From: Megaleporinus macrocephalus
Taxonomy: Eukaryota > Chordata > Actinopteri > Characiformes > Anostomidae
Assembly: GCA_021613375.1 (NCBI GenBank)
Contig: CM038710.1
Coordinates: 29,573,763-29,637,762 of the forward strand
Direction of reading: 5' to 3'
Length of the DNA stretch: 64,000 nt
Under the pieces are notes generated by a model. The model saw nothing but the letters and a program-made list of their open reading frames with translations, was not told the origin of the DNA and ran no database searches. A program made the position numbers and the translations under genes. Of the stretch, positions 36,829 through 63,121 are shown piece by piece; position 1 is the first letter of the stretch; every line of letters starts with the position of its first letter.

Positions 36829-37769
36829 CAGTTCTGTGCAAAAGTCTGCTTATCATTTACTTAATCTACAGTCAAACAGTCATTGAGTCCAAGTGCTTCA
36901 TTTTCCTGGAGATGTTTTTGAGGAGATCACATATTAGATCATTTGTGTGTGAGGAAGGAAGAAAGGAGAAAATCCCAAAACTGGAATTTAAAATATAATG
37001 AACAGTTACAGAGAACAATGGACTCCTAACAACCTTGCAGGGCCTGGCAAATCACCAAAACTGTCACTATCAGATAAACTGAGATTATCAAGCTCCACTC
37101 TTACCTCAAATCCGAAACAATCCATGTTTCTGTCCGTCCTTCCACTGTGAGAGGACAGCTCAGCACCATGGGTTTAAAGGATGTGTGTTGTACCGAATAG
37201 GGGGTTATGGGCAAGCGCTCTCCAGTAAAGAGATTTAAACAAAGAATAGCTACTGGCCCTGTCCTCCAGGTACAAGAGAGTTGATGCAGCTATTGGGGGA
37301 CATTGCTTGCCATGGGGAGCACCCACACTCCACTCATTACAACCCAGGACAGCAGCAGTAGGTAGAGCATACAGCCTCGTGCATGCCTGAGTTCTCCCTC
37401 ACTCTGTACACTCTAGTGCGTGCGCATCTGACCCAAGGCTCTTAAACGAATCAAGAAGCTGCTGGTATTCTTGGAACAATGAACTGACCACCCCAGAGTC
37501 TAGACTGTGCAGCATCACTGGTTAGTGTTTGGGATAATGTGGAATGTGAGAAGCAGAGAACAACCAACCAACATCTAAGACTGAACTTTGGAGATGTTGG
37601 AGAACGCAAAGAAAGCTGTAATAAAGTCAACGTGTGGATACACACTTAATATTAAAAACATATTATTAAGTCGATGAATCTTCTTTTTAATTTTCTGGTA
37701 AATACATGATGCTGAAAATAAATAACTTGGTGTCAGAGAAAGAGTGATTGATACTTTTGCACAGTCCTG
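36829..37769. mobile_element. Tc1-like element downstream of was
   Basis: 941 bp with inverted ends CAGTTCTGTGCAAAAGTCTG and, from the right, CAGGACTGTGCAAAAGTATC, flanked by TA on both sides (36827-36828 and 37770-37771) as expected for Tc1/mariner. The interior has decayed transposase-like pieces without an open frame. It starts 200 bp after the was stop codon, so it may lie within the was 3' UTR. Confidence 0.85.
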
Positions 37770-40364
37770 TATGTTAGGTGATAACACTTTCACAACTCTG
37801 AAACTGAATCAGTCCTAACTGGTGATCAAACTGTGATGTTATGTAAACAATTTCCAAAAATACTTGTTTGTTTTTATGATACTGGGATGTGATGGGGACG
37901 CGGGGTAGAACACTGGAACACTCTAAATACACCAGTGAGCTCACTGTACACAGCAATTCTTTTATTTTCTTTATAACATTATATTTAAGAACAAGACCGA
38001 ACATTCAAACAACACAGCGGGATGCCAATCTATGTAAAAACAGACAAAAACAATAAAGATGTTTGTGCAGTTTTAGTCGCCTCAGAACTCCAGTGTTATC
38101 ATTTCGAGGGTGAAGTGTTAGTTTTTACTACACATGTCTATGGTGATCAACGTTTATCCAAAGAAAGGTCAATCACTGTCTATACCTAATTCCTAAAACA
38201 GTGTCAGTCTTTATAATTACATTTAAATAAATACTGTACTATTTATATATCTCATCTGTCATTCATGCAAAAACGCCCTCCACCGTTACTTTATAATCCT
38301 CTACCAACAAGGTTTATCAGAGAAACAAAATATACAACCTTAAAATAAATACACATTACAAACAGTGTCAAACAGCTACAGTGACACACATGAAGGCATT
38401 GAAGTGTTCTTTGCAAAAGATTTGGTGCCATTTTCTAACCGAGAAGAAGTTATTAGCATATAGGTACAACTTTAACCAATGCTTTACTAGCATCCGCACT
38501 GGACCATGTGTTTTCAGTATCCAGTCAGCAAGCAGGGAATTGCACTGGCCCATAGACTGAACGGTCAAACAACACACACACACACACACATACACACAGT
38601 AAAGCCATGTTCTCCAGTACTGTGCCCGAGTTAAATCATACTGTAAGGTGCTTAAACTTGAGTTCCACTGGTAACCACATAAACCAGAACTTGGAACGGC
38701 AAAATGAAGGTACTTTAAAGCCACTAAACTGGAGTTCACATCAACTCTCAACACCACATACTCAACGTTACATCAGGAGGATGGTCGTAGCACAAGCACA
38801 TTTAAATATGGTCCAATATTAATGTAACATATAAAAGGTCAGAGTTCAGCTGAGGAGATGCAGTCGTGTGCAACATTCTGGACATCCTGGGTGAAACTAA
38901 GTGGACACATCCTCTACAGAGCATCAAATATATTAAATAAACAGTAAAAGTACATGACCATGTGCAGAAGTGTGTATCTCTATAGAGGACAACTTATTTT
39001 CATTCCGAAAATCAACAAGCCATGTCCTTTGACCAGGAGAGCCACAACGTTTGCATACGACTGTATGAACAATATAAGCGAGGAAAACATGAATCAGGTA
39101 AATGTCAACATTAACCCTTTACAACCTAAGGCTAAAAGTGGCCACACAGGAATATCTATGTTTTTAACTAAAAATATATCTTACACTACTGAGTGATCTA
39201 TGGTTTTAAAAATGTTTTTAATTTACAGCAGTTATGACACATAAATACTTAACATCTAAAAGAAGAATACGTCTAGTTTGTAGTTCAACATGACATTTAA
39301 CGCATGATGATATCTTAGTTCGTAAAGTTATTTGTCTGAACACAACATGACTTGTAAATGTTGGCAGTGATCAGGCAAAGTCTTGGGTTTTAAAGGGTTA
39401 ATATGTGAACAAACTTAGGTGAATATGTGGAATGATCTTTATGAAAAGTAGTGGGTTAACTCCTCGAGCTCAGTCAGGTAAATAAACAAGACAAGGTCTA
39501 AATCGGGGCGTCCAGATCTGGTCCTGGATAGCGGTATTCTAGCAGAGTTTGGTGATTCCTTGCTTGAAACATACCTGCTTAGTGCTTAAATCTAGATTTT
39601 CTAAATATTTCAGGTGCAGGTGTGGCAAACTGTAGGCGCTCGGGACGAGCAGAGGCTTTCTTCTACAAACACTATCAAACAACTTGTGCAGTCTGACTGT
39701 AGTTTGGGAGATGTTTCGACCAATGTCTGTAACTCGCTTGCTGTGATCCTTGGGGAGTCTTTGGCTATGTGTACCTCACTGTGTGGGAGGTGAATAATAT
39801 GTCCTATTCACAGCAATTTCTTAATATCTTTAGTTGTTTTTTAAACTTAATTACTGCACTAGTAGTGAAAATGGGCGTTTTTCACTGTTCCGCTGTTGTC
39901 TTGTTGTCATTTCCTGATTTGTTCCGCTCAGCACATCACTGCTGTATTCTCTGGTCTCTGGTGTAAGATTTGATCTCACAGTGATAGAAAATGTGGCCTG
40001 TGTGATTTCATATCTATACCCAACAGAAACAGGTGGCAACAATTGTGACATACATAGAATTGAGGAAAATGATAAGACTTAGCTTTTAGAGTTTTGTTCA
40101 TATATTAAATGATAAATGTGTTTCTAACCAGTACTTTATGCTTACGTTCAATAGATGTGCCAATATTTGTGAAGGGAACCACACACTACTAAAAACAATA
40201 CTTCTTGTAGTGATGCAAGTGTTTTAACTCATTAGGTATTTAGCAGGTGTTTGAGCAGAGAATTTGACAAACTGTGCCAGACTCTGACCATCCAGGACTG
40301 GAACTGGACATCCCAGGACTACATAAATGAAGGAACAGAGGACTGGGCAGTTCTTGAGCTCCTC
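37770..40364 (-). other. Region between was and sema3f; probable sema3f 3' UTR
   Basis: The two genes converge here. The sequence is largely free of repeats apart from a CA tract at 38571-38598, and it contains no convincing exon. A minus-strand AATAAA at about 37961 and a plus-strand AATAAA near 38051 are possible poly(A) signals for sema3f and was; the true ends cannot be set from sequence alone. Confidence 0.45.
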
Positions 40365-53234
<12,870 letters not shown>

Positions 53235-53302
53235 CTAGTAAGGCATAGAGAAAAACATGCTGTCATTAAAACTGGACTGTTTATGAACTCAAGTGTTCAT
53301 AG

Positions 53303-53701
53303 TAGGGATGCACCGATACCACTTTTTCCTTACCGATACCAATACCGATACCAGATTTTCAGGTATCTGCCGATACAGAGTACCGATACCGATACCAACT
53401 CTGACTTAAATGCTCAATATATGGCTATAAATCCTGATATTTATAGTGTTCCACTTTTATATGTTGTATTTTTTTATGTCTTATCCTGAAGAAGATATAA
53501 TAACCTTGAAAGAACACCATTTACTACTTGAGTAACTGCACATTAAAACTTTTCAGACCTATAAAAAAATAAAAATTGCCACAATGCAGAAACATGTGCA
53601 GCCATTTCTTCATGGTATCGGCGCTCTCTATTGCCAATACCGATACTGTGTGTAAGTGCCAGTGTCGGTGCCGATACCGATACGGTATCGGTGCAATACT
53701 A
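53303..53701. mobile_element. Non-autonomous hAT element of the CCGATACC family
   Basis: 18-bp inverted ends TAGGGATGCACCGATACC and, from the right, TAGTATTGCACCGATACC. A perfect 8-bp duplication, GTTCATAG, flanks it (53295-53302 and 53702-53709). Sub-terminal ACCGAT repeats are dense at both ends. It lies just upstream of the first visible sema3f exon. Confidence 0.93.
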
Positions 53702-55174
53702 GTTCATAGACAGTATGTCTTCTGTTCTGAGAACACTCAAACTAAGTACAGATCTGCAAGAAATCCACAGCTGAAGCCTATCATTACGGTGGACAAGTGA
53801 AGATCTTTATTTGCTTTAAGTTTCAAGGTCATGTATCTTTGTAAGGGACACAGTTGGCGATGATTTTACATTTCATATTTGTAGTGAAAATGAGCATTAA
53901 AATAATTTGTTAAATTGAATGTGCGGTAAAATTTTCCAATGAAACAATCGAGCAGTCCGTTTCAGCTGGGGGGGTTGGGGAGGGAGGATGTGGGAGAGGG
54001 AGAGGGAGAGAGAGAGAGTTAACCAAATTCCCTTTCCCTTGTCCAGTACTTAGTAACGGCATTGAATATCAACTGATTCAGGCTAAACAGTGAATTGCCT
54101 TGTATGTGTATCAGGAACACTGCAGTGCTATCTGTTCTATTAACATTCCTAATTCTGTATTAGAAAACTACCGTTACTGTTACTGCTACTGTTAATTACT
54201 TATGAATTTGTTTCAGAATCGGACCAACAGAGGGAGCTCACCTCTCACTATGTCTTCCTTTCATGCTTGTCTTTCTAAATCTATACATTCAGTGCACATT
54301 AGTGAGTTGTGGGGTAAATAATGCTCTGTGGGCAGCTTGTTCTTGAGAAAAGCTAAAACAAGAAGCTTGTTTTTCTGCTGCTCTGAGCTGAACCTCTGCG
54401 AACCCTCCTCCATGTTAAGCAGAATTCTTTTTTTGAGAGTGTGAAGCAGAAACTCTAGGGAGTAGAGGGCACTTAACACAGCTCCACAGCTTTCTCAAGT
54501 ACCGTCCCTAGAAAAAAAAAAAACAAGTTAACCCATAAAACCCATTGGTCTATGTTCTCTAAAGCAATGTTTTAAATCTGAAGCAATGGTTCATATTCAT
54601 CAACCTGTGTGGCTAAAAAGTGAGTTTTTAATTGAATTATTTAATTTACCATATTCTGTGGTCACATAAGACTGCTGTTTTTAAACAAATCCATATTTGT
54701 TTCTGAATATTACTGTGAAAATGCAGTTAAAGAAATGTAAATGGAACTACGCAATGCTCATCCAGGATATACAAACACTTCAGTTTTGCAAAGAAGGTTC
54801 TGAAACCACCTTTTTAAGCTCTTTATAGAAATGTTCTTTTATTGAACACGGCAGCAGGGAGAAACGCTGCCAATGCTAACTGAAAAGCCGAGATAGCAGA
54901 CTGGTCATCAATAGCCCCACACTTCACCTTGATGGTAGGCACAAGTACTGCACCACTACCCCACAGCCTAGAACAGAACAGAGTTAGAGCTAACTGCATG
55001 TTACATTATAAAATCAGTCCTGTTTAACTGGATTTAGTGAAACGTAGTATGACAAATACTTAACAAAAAAACTATATTTAAAGTTGGCATTGGCATTTTT
55101 TTTTAAATGCAACACTACTGGATCATTTTTATGTGTTCCAACTGATATTCAGATTAAAAAAATAATTATCATGG

Positions 55175-55425
55175 CATCATCCATTATCTGCCGCTTTATC
55201 CCGCTAGTCAGGGGTCACGGAGGGGCTGAAGCCAACCCCAGCGCATAGCCAACATTTACTCACGCACACACTCACACCTACAGCAATTAAGAGTGACCGG
55301 AGAAACCCACTCAAGCACAGGGAGAACATGCTACCTCCACACAGAACGGCCCGAACCAGGAATCGAACATGGAGCGACTTGCTGTAAGGCGACAGTGCTG
55401 ACCACTACACCACCGTGCCACCTTC
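55175..55425 (+). mobile_element. SINE/LINE-tail type dispersed retroposon
   Basis: Characteristic blocks in order: CATCCATTATCTGCCGCTTT, GTCAGGGGTCACGG, CACACTCACACCTACAGCAA, GGGAGAACATGCTACCTCCA, AACCAGGAATCGAAC and GACCACTACACCACCGTGCC. This order is typical of an abundant fish retroposon. A shorter related-looking tail, ending CACTACACCATCCACTGTGG, is at about 57640-57730. Confidence 0.75.
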
Positions 55426-58365
55426 ATGACATTATATGTAGTAAAACTTTCTTGAAGCATCACCATATTCGTTTTTTGCCTTATTCTCCAACATAAGCAA
55501 CACCCTTAAACATCACTAAGCAACCAGCCACAACTATTCACAAGATTTTTAAAATATTTCTAATACTGCAAGTCTAGCGCATCCCATGAGCCTAAGCACA
55601 TAGCACAGTCCAAAAGCAGAACACCACAGCATGTAAACTTACTTCTCTTTTAAACCTATGGTTTTCAAAAACTGTCCATCAGGACCCCCCAGACGGTTCT
55701 TAATGCACTGAGAGTTTGGCTGGATCAAAAAGTGGATTTGGGGGGCCTGGGGTTTGAAGACCATTGTATTTGACCAATCAGAACAAGTTCTGTGGTATTT
55801 TATTCAGACATTCTCGCTAAATCTGGTGCTCAGGTGCATAGCATGGCTAGTTATTAAAGGATCTCTGACAACAACATGCGGCGAACCCAAGAATGTAGTA
55901 CAAAACATGTCAATGTTCAACAGCATCACACATCTTTACAACTCCATGTCTTATAGACTAACAACATCAACCCAAAACAAAAGATGATACAGATAAAACA
56001 AGTGTATTATGACAACTGTTGGAATCTCTTTCATCCCTCACGATAAAATCACACTGAGGAACACTCACAGTGAGGTATGCTATTGAATGATTTATTCTGA
56101 CAAAGCTGACATTATGATACGTTGAATTAGAAGATCAGCAGACAAGCGGTTAAGTGTCGTTTTGCCAGGTCCGAGAAGATTGCTGGTCTCATCTTGCATG
56201 TGTTTATATGCTTAAAGGCTTTGGTCCCAACCCATAGATACGACTCAAGAACATAGCACTTAACTTACAGCACTGCTCCTTTACCTTCCTATGGTACGAA
56301 CACACGGCCCTCATTGTTGAAGAGAAACGCCTATAAAAGTGGGTGAAAGTTGATCTTTAGCCATTTCGCTGCAGCTGATGAGCTTTTAAGAGCTGAATAT
56401 TTTAAGCGCTGACCCACAGTGGAGAGTGTTGCTGGAAATGTATGAGCTGTGCACAGCCAACTCTGAAAAGGTGCATTCTGGGTGATCCCATGGCTGCTGC
56501 TTAAAACCCTGCATCAGTCATGCTTGGCTGTGGATGAGCACGGAAGCGTTGGAGAACCTAAAAACCTGTGTGGTGCAAAAGGAATCAAAGGCACTGGTCC
56601 ACACATCCAAACGTTATTTCACATGAATGATTCAAATAAACATTAAATTGTACACCTGACTGCTACAGAATGAGTCAACATTTGGAACGGAATCAGGGAC
56701 AAGACAGAGTAAATGTTTGTAGCCTCTTGCTCATAACTTCGCTCATATATTCACGTCATTCAGGCCTTTTATCAGTTATATAAACACTCTACACATCCCT
56801 TCCCAAAAATAGACAAAGATTGACTTCCCCAACTCGCTGTCCTTTGATAGCTTCCTCTTCCTTTGGAGGTCGTCACCTGGCAATCATCAATAAGGATGTT
56901 TACTTTACAGCGAGTATGTGTTTAAGCGCAGGAAATGCGTCCGAGGCATGATGCTCTAAAAAGAAGTCAAGCGTGCTTGCGGGTTGTCATGGACATGGCA
57001 CTTAAATAAAGACTGTGATGTGAATGCAGACAGGACAGGGCGGGTGAGATGGAGAAGGCTCCTGAACAATCCGCTTCTCTTCTCCTTCCTCTATCGTAAA
57101 CAACGACGCTGCCAAAAGTGCAGTAGTCGAAGGAGGAGGCTGCTCAGAGTTCACTACAAGATCGAAACAAGATATGGATACGCTACACAAATAGGTGCAA
57201 AGGTGAGCAGAGCTAATCCGGGTGATGTAACATCCTTCAGGATCTGTTCCTAGAAACTCCTCAGAGAGGGAGAATGAAGAGGAAAGCTGTTCAGGCTGTG
57301 TCCTGCAGAATTCCAATCTGCTGCAATAGCATCTAATAAAAGTGGCAATGAATTTAAACTTAAAAAGATTTTTAGTAACTGTTGTGTGGCAAGCTTAGGG
57401 ATGGACTGATATGGAATTTCAAGGCCAATCACAATAACAAATCATTGTTTTGGGGTCAAGAACAACAACTTATAATAAATTAAACCAGGTCTGCACTATC
57501 ATGCATGATATGCAGTGACAGTAAAACATTTTTCAATTCTTATGATGGATTATTTATTTTACATAGCCATAACATCATACCTGAATCGGGCATTATTTGT
57601 GAATAAATCTAAAAAGAGGGAATGTAAGAGTCTTGAATAAGGACTGGGCAGTGGTGGGACCCGGGAGTCAAACCAACAAAGCTTTATATGCGGGGCTGTA
57701 ATGTTATTCACTACACCATCCACTGTGGTTTGAAAAAGTAGGTGCCCAATACCAGTGATTATGGGATTCAGATTTTAAAAAGTCAACGTCAACTAATTAC
57801 AGATGAGGTCATCAATAAAACCATAGTAGAAGGAAATACTTTACAACAAGTCCACAAATCTACACAATAATGTGATGTGCCCTTTCCAACAAGCCCTAAA
57901 TCTCATTGCTAGCCTTCATTGCTAGTGACTGGAGACACATCTGTCACACATATCTCTTACTAAGATACTCGCCTATAAGGTTTGGAGAGCCACAGAAATT
58001 TAGAAAGCCATAACTAAAAATAAGAGTACCTGTTTTTATTTTATAATATATTATATACAGCGGCATGCTCCCTCTACAACTACTCGTGACTTTTTATTGT
58101 AGTCTTCAAAAAACTAGCTGTTGATTGGTGGAAAATTAATCCACAGGTCAGTAGAGCATGATCTGTACAACCAGGCCTGGATGGTCACCAGGGCTCTTCT
58201 AGGTGACACATTTTGACGATTTGGGTACTGACTGCTGATAGGCTACGTTGTGCAGGTAAAAGGCTTTCTATGTTTTAAGAATGGCGTATGAACTGTATTG
58301 AAGTTCTAGCGATGCAACAATATAGAAAAATGGGAGTATAATAAATATAACCATTTATGAACATG

Positions 58366-58764
58366 TGTCACGAAGGCAGAGTTGAGGAGGCAGGATGCAG
58401 GCGCAAGTCAGAAGGCTGTTTATTAAGAAATATATACACAACTCTAACAAAACAACCAAAGGAACTAGAAGCACTAACTTCTACTTCAAACACTAACTAC
58501 TACAAAAGAAAACAATGATAAGGCTAACAAGATTCAAACAAACAGGTTATCAACAACAAAGGGTTCCACTAACATGAAGATACTAAGCAAAGACAAAGCA
58601 TACAGACCAGGTAATACAAACGGGAACTAATGAAACACCTGGGGTTAACAAGAGGTAGACAACACGGATCAGGTGAAGGGCGGAGAAAAGGAGCACATGG
58701 CAAACATGGCAATGACAGAACGTAAACAAAAACAGACAGATACAAAACAAAGCCGGACATGACA
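58366..58764 (-). mobile_element. Solo LTR with 5-bp target duplication
   Basis: Begins TGTCACGAAGG and ends GGACATGACA, so TGTCA/TGACA inverted ends. ACATG is duplicated at 58361-58365 and 58765-58769. On the minus strand it has an AATAAA (near 58420) followed by a CT-rich end, which suggests that the LTR points in the minus direction. No internal retroviral or retrotransposon genes are present. Confidence 0.85.
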
Positions 58765-61700
58765 ACATGTAAAACATGTAAAACAAGCATTAGATTCACC
58801 TGGTTTGACCTTAAAGAGAAATGTAAAATTGGTTTGTATAGGGCTTCAAATGCAGTAAAATTAATACATTGCAGATATTTAAAAGCTGAAGCCCAGCATC
58901 ACCATCACCATTCTGGAGTACAATAAAAATGTTGAAAAATGATTGAAATACTGGTCACATCTCAGCATCAGTCCAATCACTGTACCACTGTACCTCCCTA
59001 ATGCTTTTCATTTTGGGTCGTAACAACCTATTCGAAATGCCTCGGGTATTTACGTGTGCCAAGCTTAGTGTGTTCGGTAATTGAATACTCTCTCTCTATT
59101 AATATTATAACCAAAGACCTTCAATGATCACGTTCTCTAGAGCACCAGAAAGACCTTTCCTCCTCCTCAGGCGCCTCCCAGACAAAGGACATCCCTGTTA
59201 CAAACAATGAACAATCCATCTCTGAGAACAGCAGAACACAGAGGAGCCGAGCAGAGAATTGGTCTTTTCCGCCCCTCTATTCTTGGAGTGAGGACAGAGG
59301 GAGGGAGGTGGCCATCGATACTGCAGAGAATGTTCCCAGGGGGAAAAAATACAGCAGCCAGGGAAAGACGAGTGAGGGGATGAAATCAGGAAGAGGCCAA
59401 AGGCCGCAGATGAATTTCAGCTGAATTACACAGGCTGGTGATGATAGCATAGTGAAACTGAACAAAGTCAATACCGAGCCAGTTCCAATTGACTGAGGAC
59501 AAAGAAATCAGCTTGGTACATTTTTTCAGCCATATTTATAAAGGTATACAGAACATGATATGCAAAATGTGATGCTTACAACATTTAATTCTAAGCAACA
59601 GTGCAATCTTTCACAGCCATTTCCTTCCAAATCCCACAGCATGCATTGAGCTTTCATTGTGAAGTAGCCTACATGGGTCATTCAGAACTGGGTCAAAGGC
59701 ACTAATGCGTCCATGCTGCGTTGTAACTAATCGCACTTGGTACAGACAACAACCAAATAAAAACAACAATGATCTGGTGCGTTTTCATCAGACAACCTGT
59801 TTTGTGTTAGGAAACAAAAGCTTCTTTCTTCCGTCCCCAGGTTTTCCAGTTTCACTAAGGCTGGTTTATATGGCTAAACATTTACATTGAAGCCTGCAAC
59901 AGTTACAATCTCAATTTTGTAAAACAAGCTAATCCAAACGTTGATAACATGTCAATTGATACAATTTCAACTGCTTTTCAATTTGTCATTGGCAAGACAA
60001 TAAAACCCAGCATAGTCTTTTGGTTGATTAAGAAAGACTTTATTCAAGGCTGGTAACTGGTGGTTTACTACTAGTATTTTGTCTCTTGAACTTCAGCAAC
60101 AAATGTAAGCTGATTAAATAACCAGGTACAAGTTAGCTAGCTAGTCATTAACATAGAATCTGGTACAACAGATGCTTGTGCAATTGCTTGTTCTGTTTTT
60201 ACTGGGTGCTGTTTTTATGACTGGAATTCGAGTAAAGCTAGATTAGTTTTACCTGAACAGGTGCTTTAAATTAAGTGATTGCTGACAAGATCCATGATTT
60301 CCACAATGAATTTTAAACGTCTGTAGTTTTTCCAAGCCTAAGTGATCATTCGAAAGTAAAATATCTCGAGAGTATAACACTTTGCCAAACTGAGAGTTCC
60401 TTCAGTAATAGCAGCCCTGTTCACATCTAAATCACAATAATGTAAAAACCGATAGAAAGATGAACAGCATAGGAAATGACTAACATAAAGCTTGACTTGA
60501 CCTAATTCTTTAATCCTCAAGTTTATAGCAAAGCTACCAAAATCCAATACAAGTTTTCCCAATGATTGAATTACATATAGAAAGAAAATTACCATCTTAA
60601 AAGTCCTTACAAGGCAATGTGTCTCGTTGGGCGACATTTGGTAAGTTAAATGAACTCACAAACACAGTGTTGTTGTTGTTATCGTTTAAACACAGCGTAT
60701 CCCTGCTCAATGACGTTTCAATTCATGCTGTTTGGGGCAATTTGGGGAAATAATCAAATGTGGTACGACCGCGATTATCTTTAAATTGCTTTGTGTATCA
60801 GGTTGCACAGAAATTAATCTGCAACATGCAATTAGTTTCATCATGTGAATGGAGTCTAGGAGCGTTGTCTAGTATGGTGAAAGAGAGAGATTAGTAAGAC
60901 AAGGTTAGCTGATCCCAGGCCACAATATAATAATAATACAGTAAGCATCCACATTTAGTTTCAACACTTCCCTACTGCCAAGAGTATGTTTCACAAACAT
61001 AGACAGTAATAGATGTCTGTGCAAGCATGAAACTGAGGCACAGACCCCACCTGTGTCTGCAATTTTAAGACCCAACCCAAACCCACTCACACATGTTAAC
61101 AGATTAAGACTCTATAATTAAGTGTAGGCATGTAATTCTCAGGAGACTAGACTAGATTGAGTAAGTACACTGACATTTGTGTCTGTCTAATAACTGCGAC
61201 AGAGCAGCCACATCCACCAGACATCAATCACTGAAGACAAACTTTCACAGGCTCTACCCTGTATGTCCACTGTATGATTTCTTTGACAATTTAAACAGTT
61301 CTCCTTCAGCAAGAGAGGTAGAGCATGCAAGACAGAATGCTGAGAGGGTGTAAAATGTACATATTTCAATCAATAAAAACAAATAAAATAAAATACAATT
61401 TTTTTTACTTAACTAAACTGAGCCTGATGTTGCACCTGGACCTTTCAGACTCGGTCAGGGTAGCAGACGTCAAAGAAGCCGCATGGTAGTCGTGTATTGT
61501 TTGTATAGTTACTGGAAAGCACGACGCGCCAGCACGAGGCAAATATGAGCTGGAAATGCTGCAGCTAATTTCAAAGCTCTGGAGCAATCCGAGGGCTTAG
61601 TGCAGCTTAGTAAACCCCAACATTAATCTCATCCAGCAATAACCAAACATTGTGAAAGTACTCTTCCTCCAACTCAGGCTAAAAAAAAAAAATCACTCAT

Positions 61701-62020
61701 TACCTTAAAAAGCAAAGTGTTACATGTGCTAGAAATCAGGGAGAGAATATAAACACGTCCTACAATGAGGGAAACAACAACATCAGCATCAACATCTCTG
61801 ACATCTACGACACCTGAAGCACAAATAAGAGGAGCATTTAGGAGTTTATTCGCATAAAAACTACAGAACCATGTTCACACACAATTCTGTCCATCTTTTA
61901 CTTATAAAATAACTCATTGCTATGGGTCTGAAAGGACGTGTAGCTCTCACAGAGCTGTTGATTAAAAAGGAAAAACCTTGATAACTAAAACAAGAAGCTG
62001 CTGGTGTTCTCAGAACACTG

Positions 62021-62316
62021 GGGTGTGTTTGGAATGGTCCACTCATTAACTCGTTCCCTGTTCACTACATAGACTGCTCTATCTAGAACACTATATAGGG
62101 GAGCAGTGATGGAGACAATAGAGGAAATTCAGAGGATGATCTTTCCAAAGAGACTGCTATGCATTGTGGGTTGTCAACCTCTAAGTAGTGTACATCAGTT
62201 GCCCACTAGTTTTACAGTGTATTGTGGGTAACAATATAGTGAACTATATTGGGGAATCTAATTGTACCCTGAATAGAACACTAAACGGTAAATAGGGTGC
62301 GATTTCGGACACGCCC
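62021..62316. mobile_element. Palindromic MITE
   Basis: Left end GGGTGTGTTTGGAATGGTCC and inverted right end GGGCGTGTCCGAAATCGCAC are diverged inverted repeats. The interior has the CACTACATAG...AATAGGGTGCGATTTCGGAC pattern of a widespread fish element. The flanking duplication is not clear. Confidence 0.65.
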
Positions 62317-62379
62317 GAGGACTGATCACTCAGGAGACAAGTCTAGAACATCACTGAATGTGTTCGGGATCCTTTAGAG

Positions 62380-63121
62380 CAGGGGTGTTTAATTAGAATT
62401 CAGTAAGGTCCAGTTAGAGGAGATTTCCTACTTGTGCTATGATCCAGGACCATATCCTGTATATATAAGTTACCCAGTATCAGCATCTTATACCATCAGC
62501 AACTAAAAAACAAACTTGTTACAAATACTGTTCAGTATATTTTAGTATATTTACTGTTTAAATGCTGAACTAAATGCATTATTTATAAAGCTCCAAATAA
62601 TGTTTTTGTCCTTACTGAATGCTTTTGAAAAAAGGCATCTCAATGTGTTTATTTATAGAGAAAGTAAATAAAACGTGCGTCTTCTTGTTAACTTAGCTTC
62701 AAAGATTAACATGTTGGTTTTACAGAGTGGTATTCTCCAAAACTAGACGAGCAGGTCCATTCCAGAACCGTTCCTGTTAAACAGTCAGTTTTCTCTGTGG
62801 ACTTTTCTGTTTTTCTGTTTTTCTTTCTGACTCGCTTTAGTCTCCGGCTGCTGATCCTCGCTTAATGCCTTGCCTGTGTGCGCGCGCCGCACGCCCCACT
62901 GTGCACAGATCTGATTGGCTTCGGAGATCTTACAGCGCACGCGTTTGGTCTCTGAGTTCACTGCGCCGTAAAGCCCGTATACCGTAAAGACAAGAAAAGC
63001 TCTGCCGCTTAAAACAAACACACGCAGAATTAAATCCTTCTCAATAGTTTATCAGTTTGGGTCCACATTGGACAACGTTTGGGTCCGGATCCGGACCGCG
63101 TCCGCCTATTAGTGACCCCTG
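62380..63121. mobile_element. hAT-like element, copy B
   Basis: Starts CAGGGGTGTTTAATTAGAAT and ends, inverted, GCAGGGGTCACTAATAGGCG, which preserves the CAGGGGT terminus lost in copy A at 50265-50760. It is in opposite orientation to copy A and longer, with a CpG-rich insert (about 62875-62990, GCGCGCGCCGCACGCC) not found in A. Flanking octamers CTTTAGAG and CAGTAAAC do not match. Confidence 0.75.

Noticed and set aside
57002..57316. Overlapping open frames on both strands near 57 kb as a candidate sema3f first exon
   Set aside because: No signal peptide and no RLSFK-like ending at a donor; neither frame looks like a semaphorin N-terminus.
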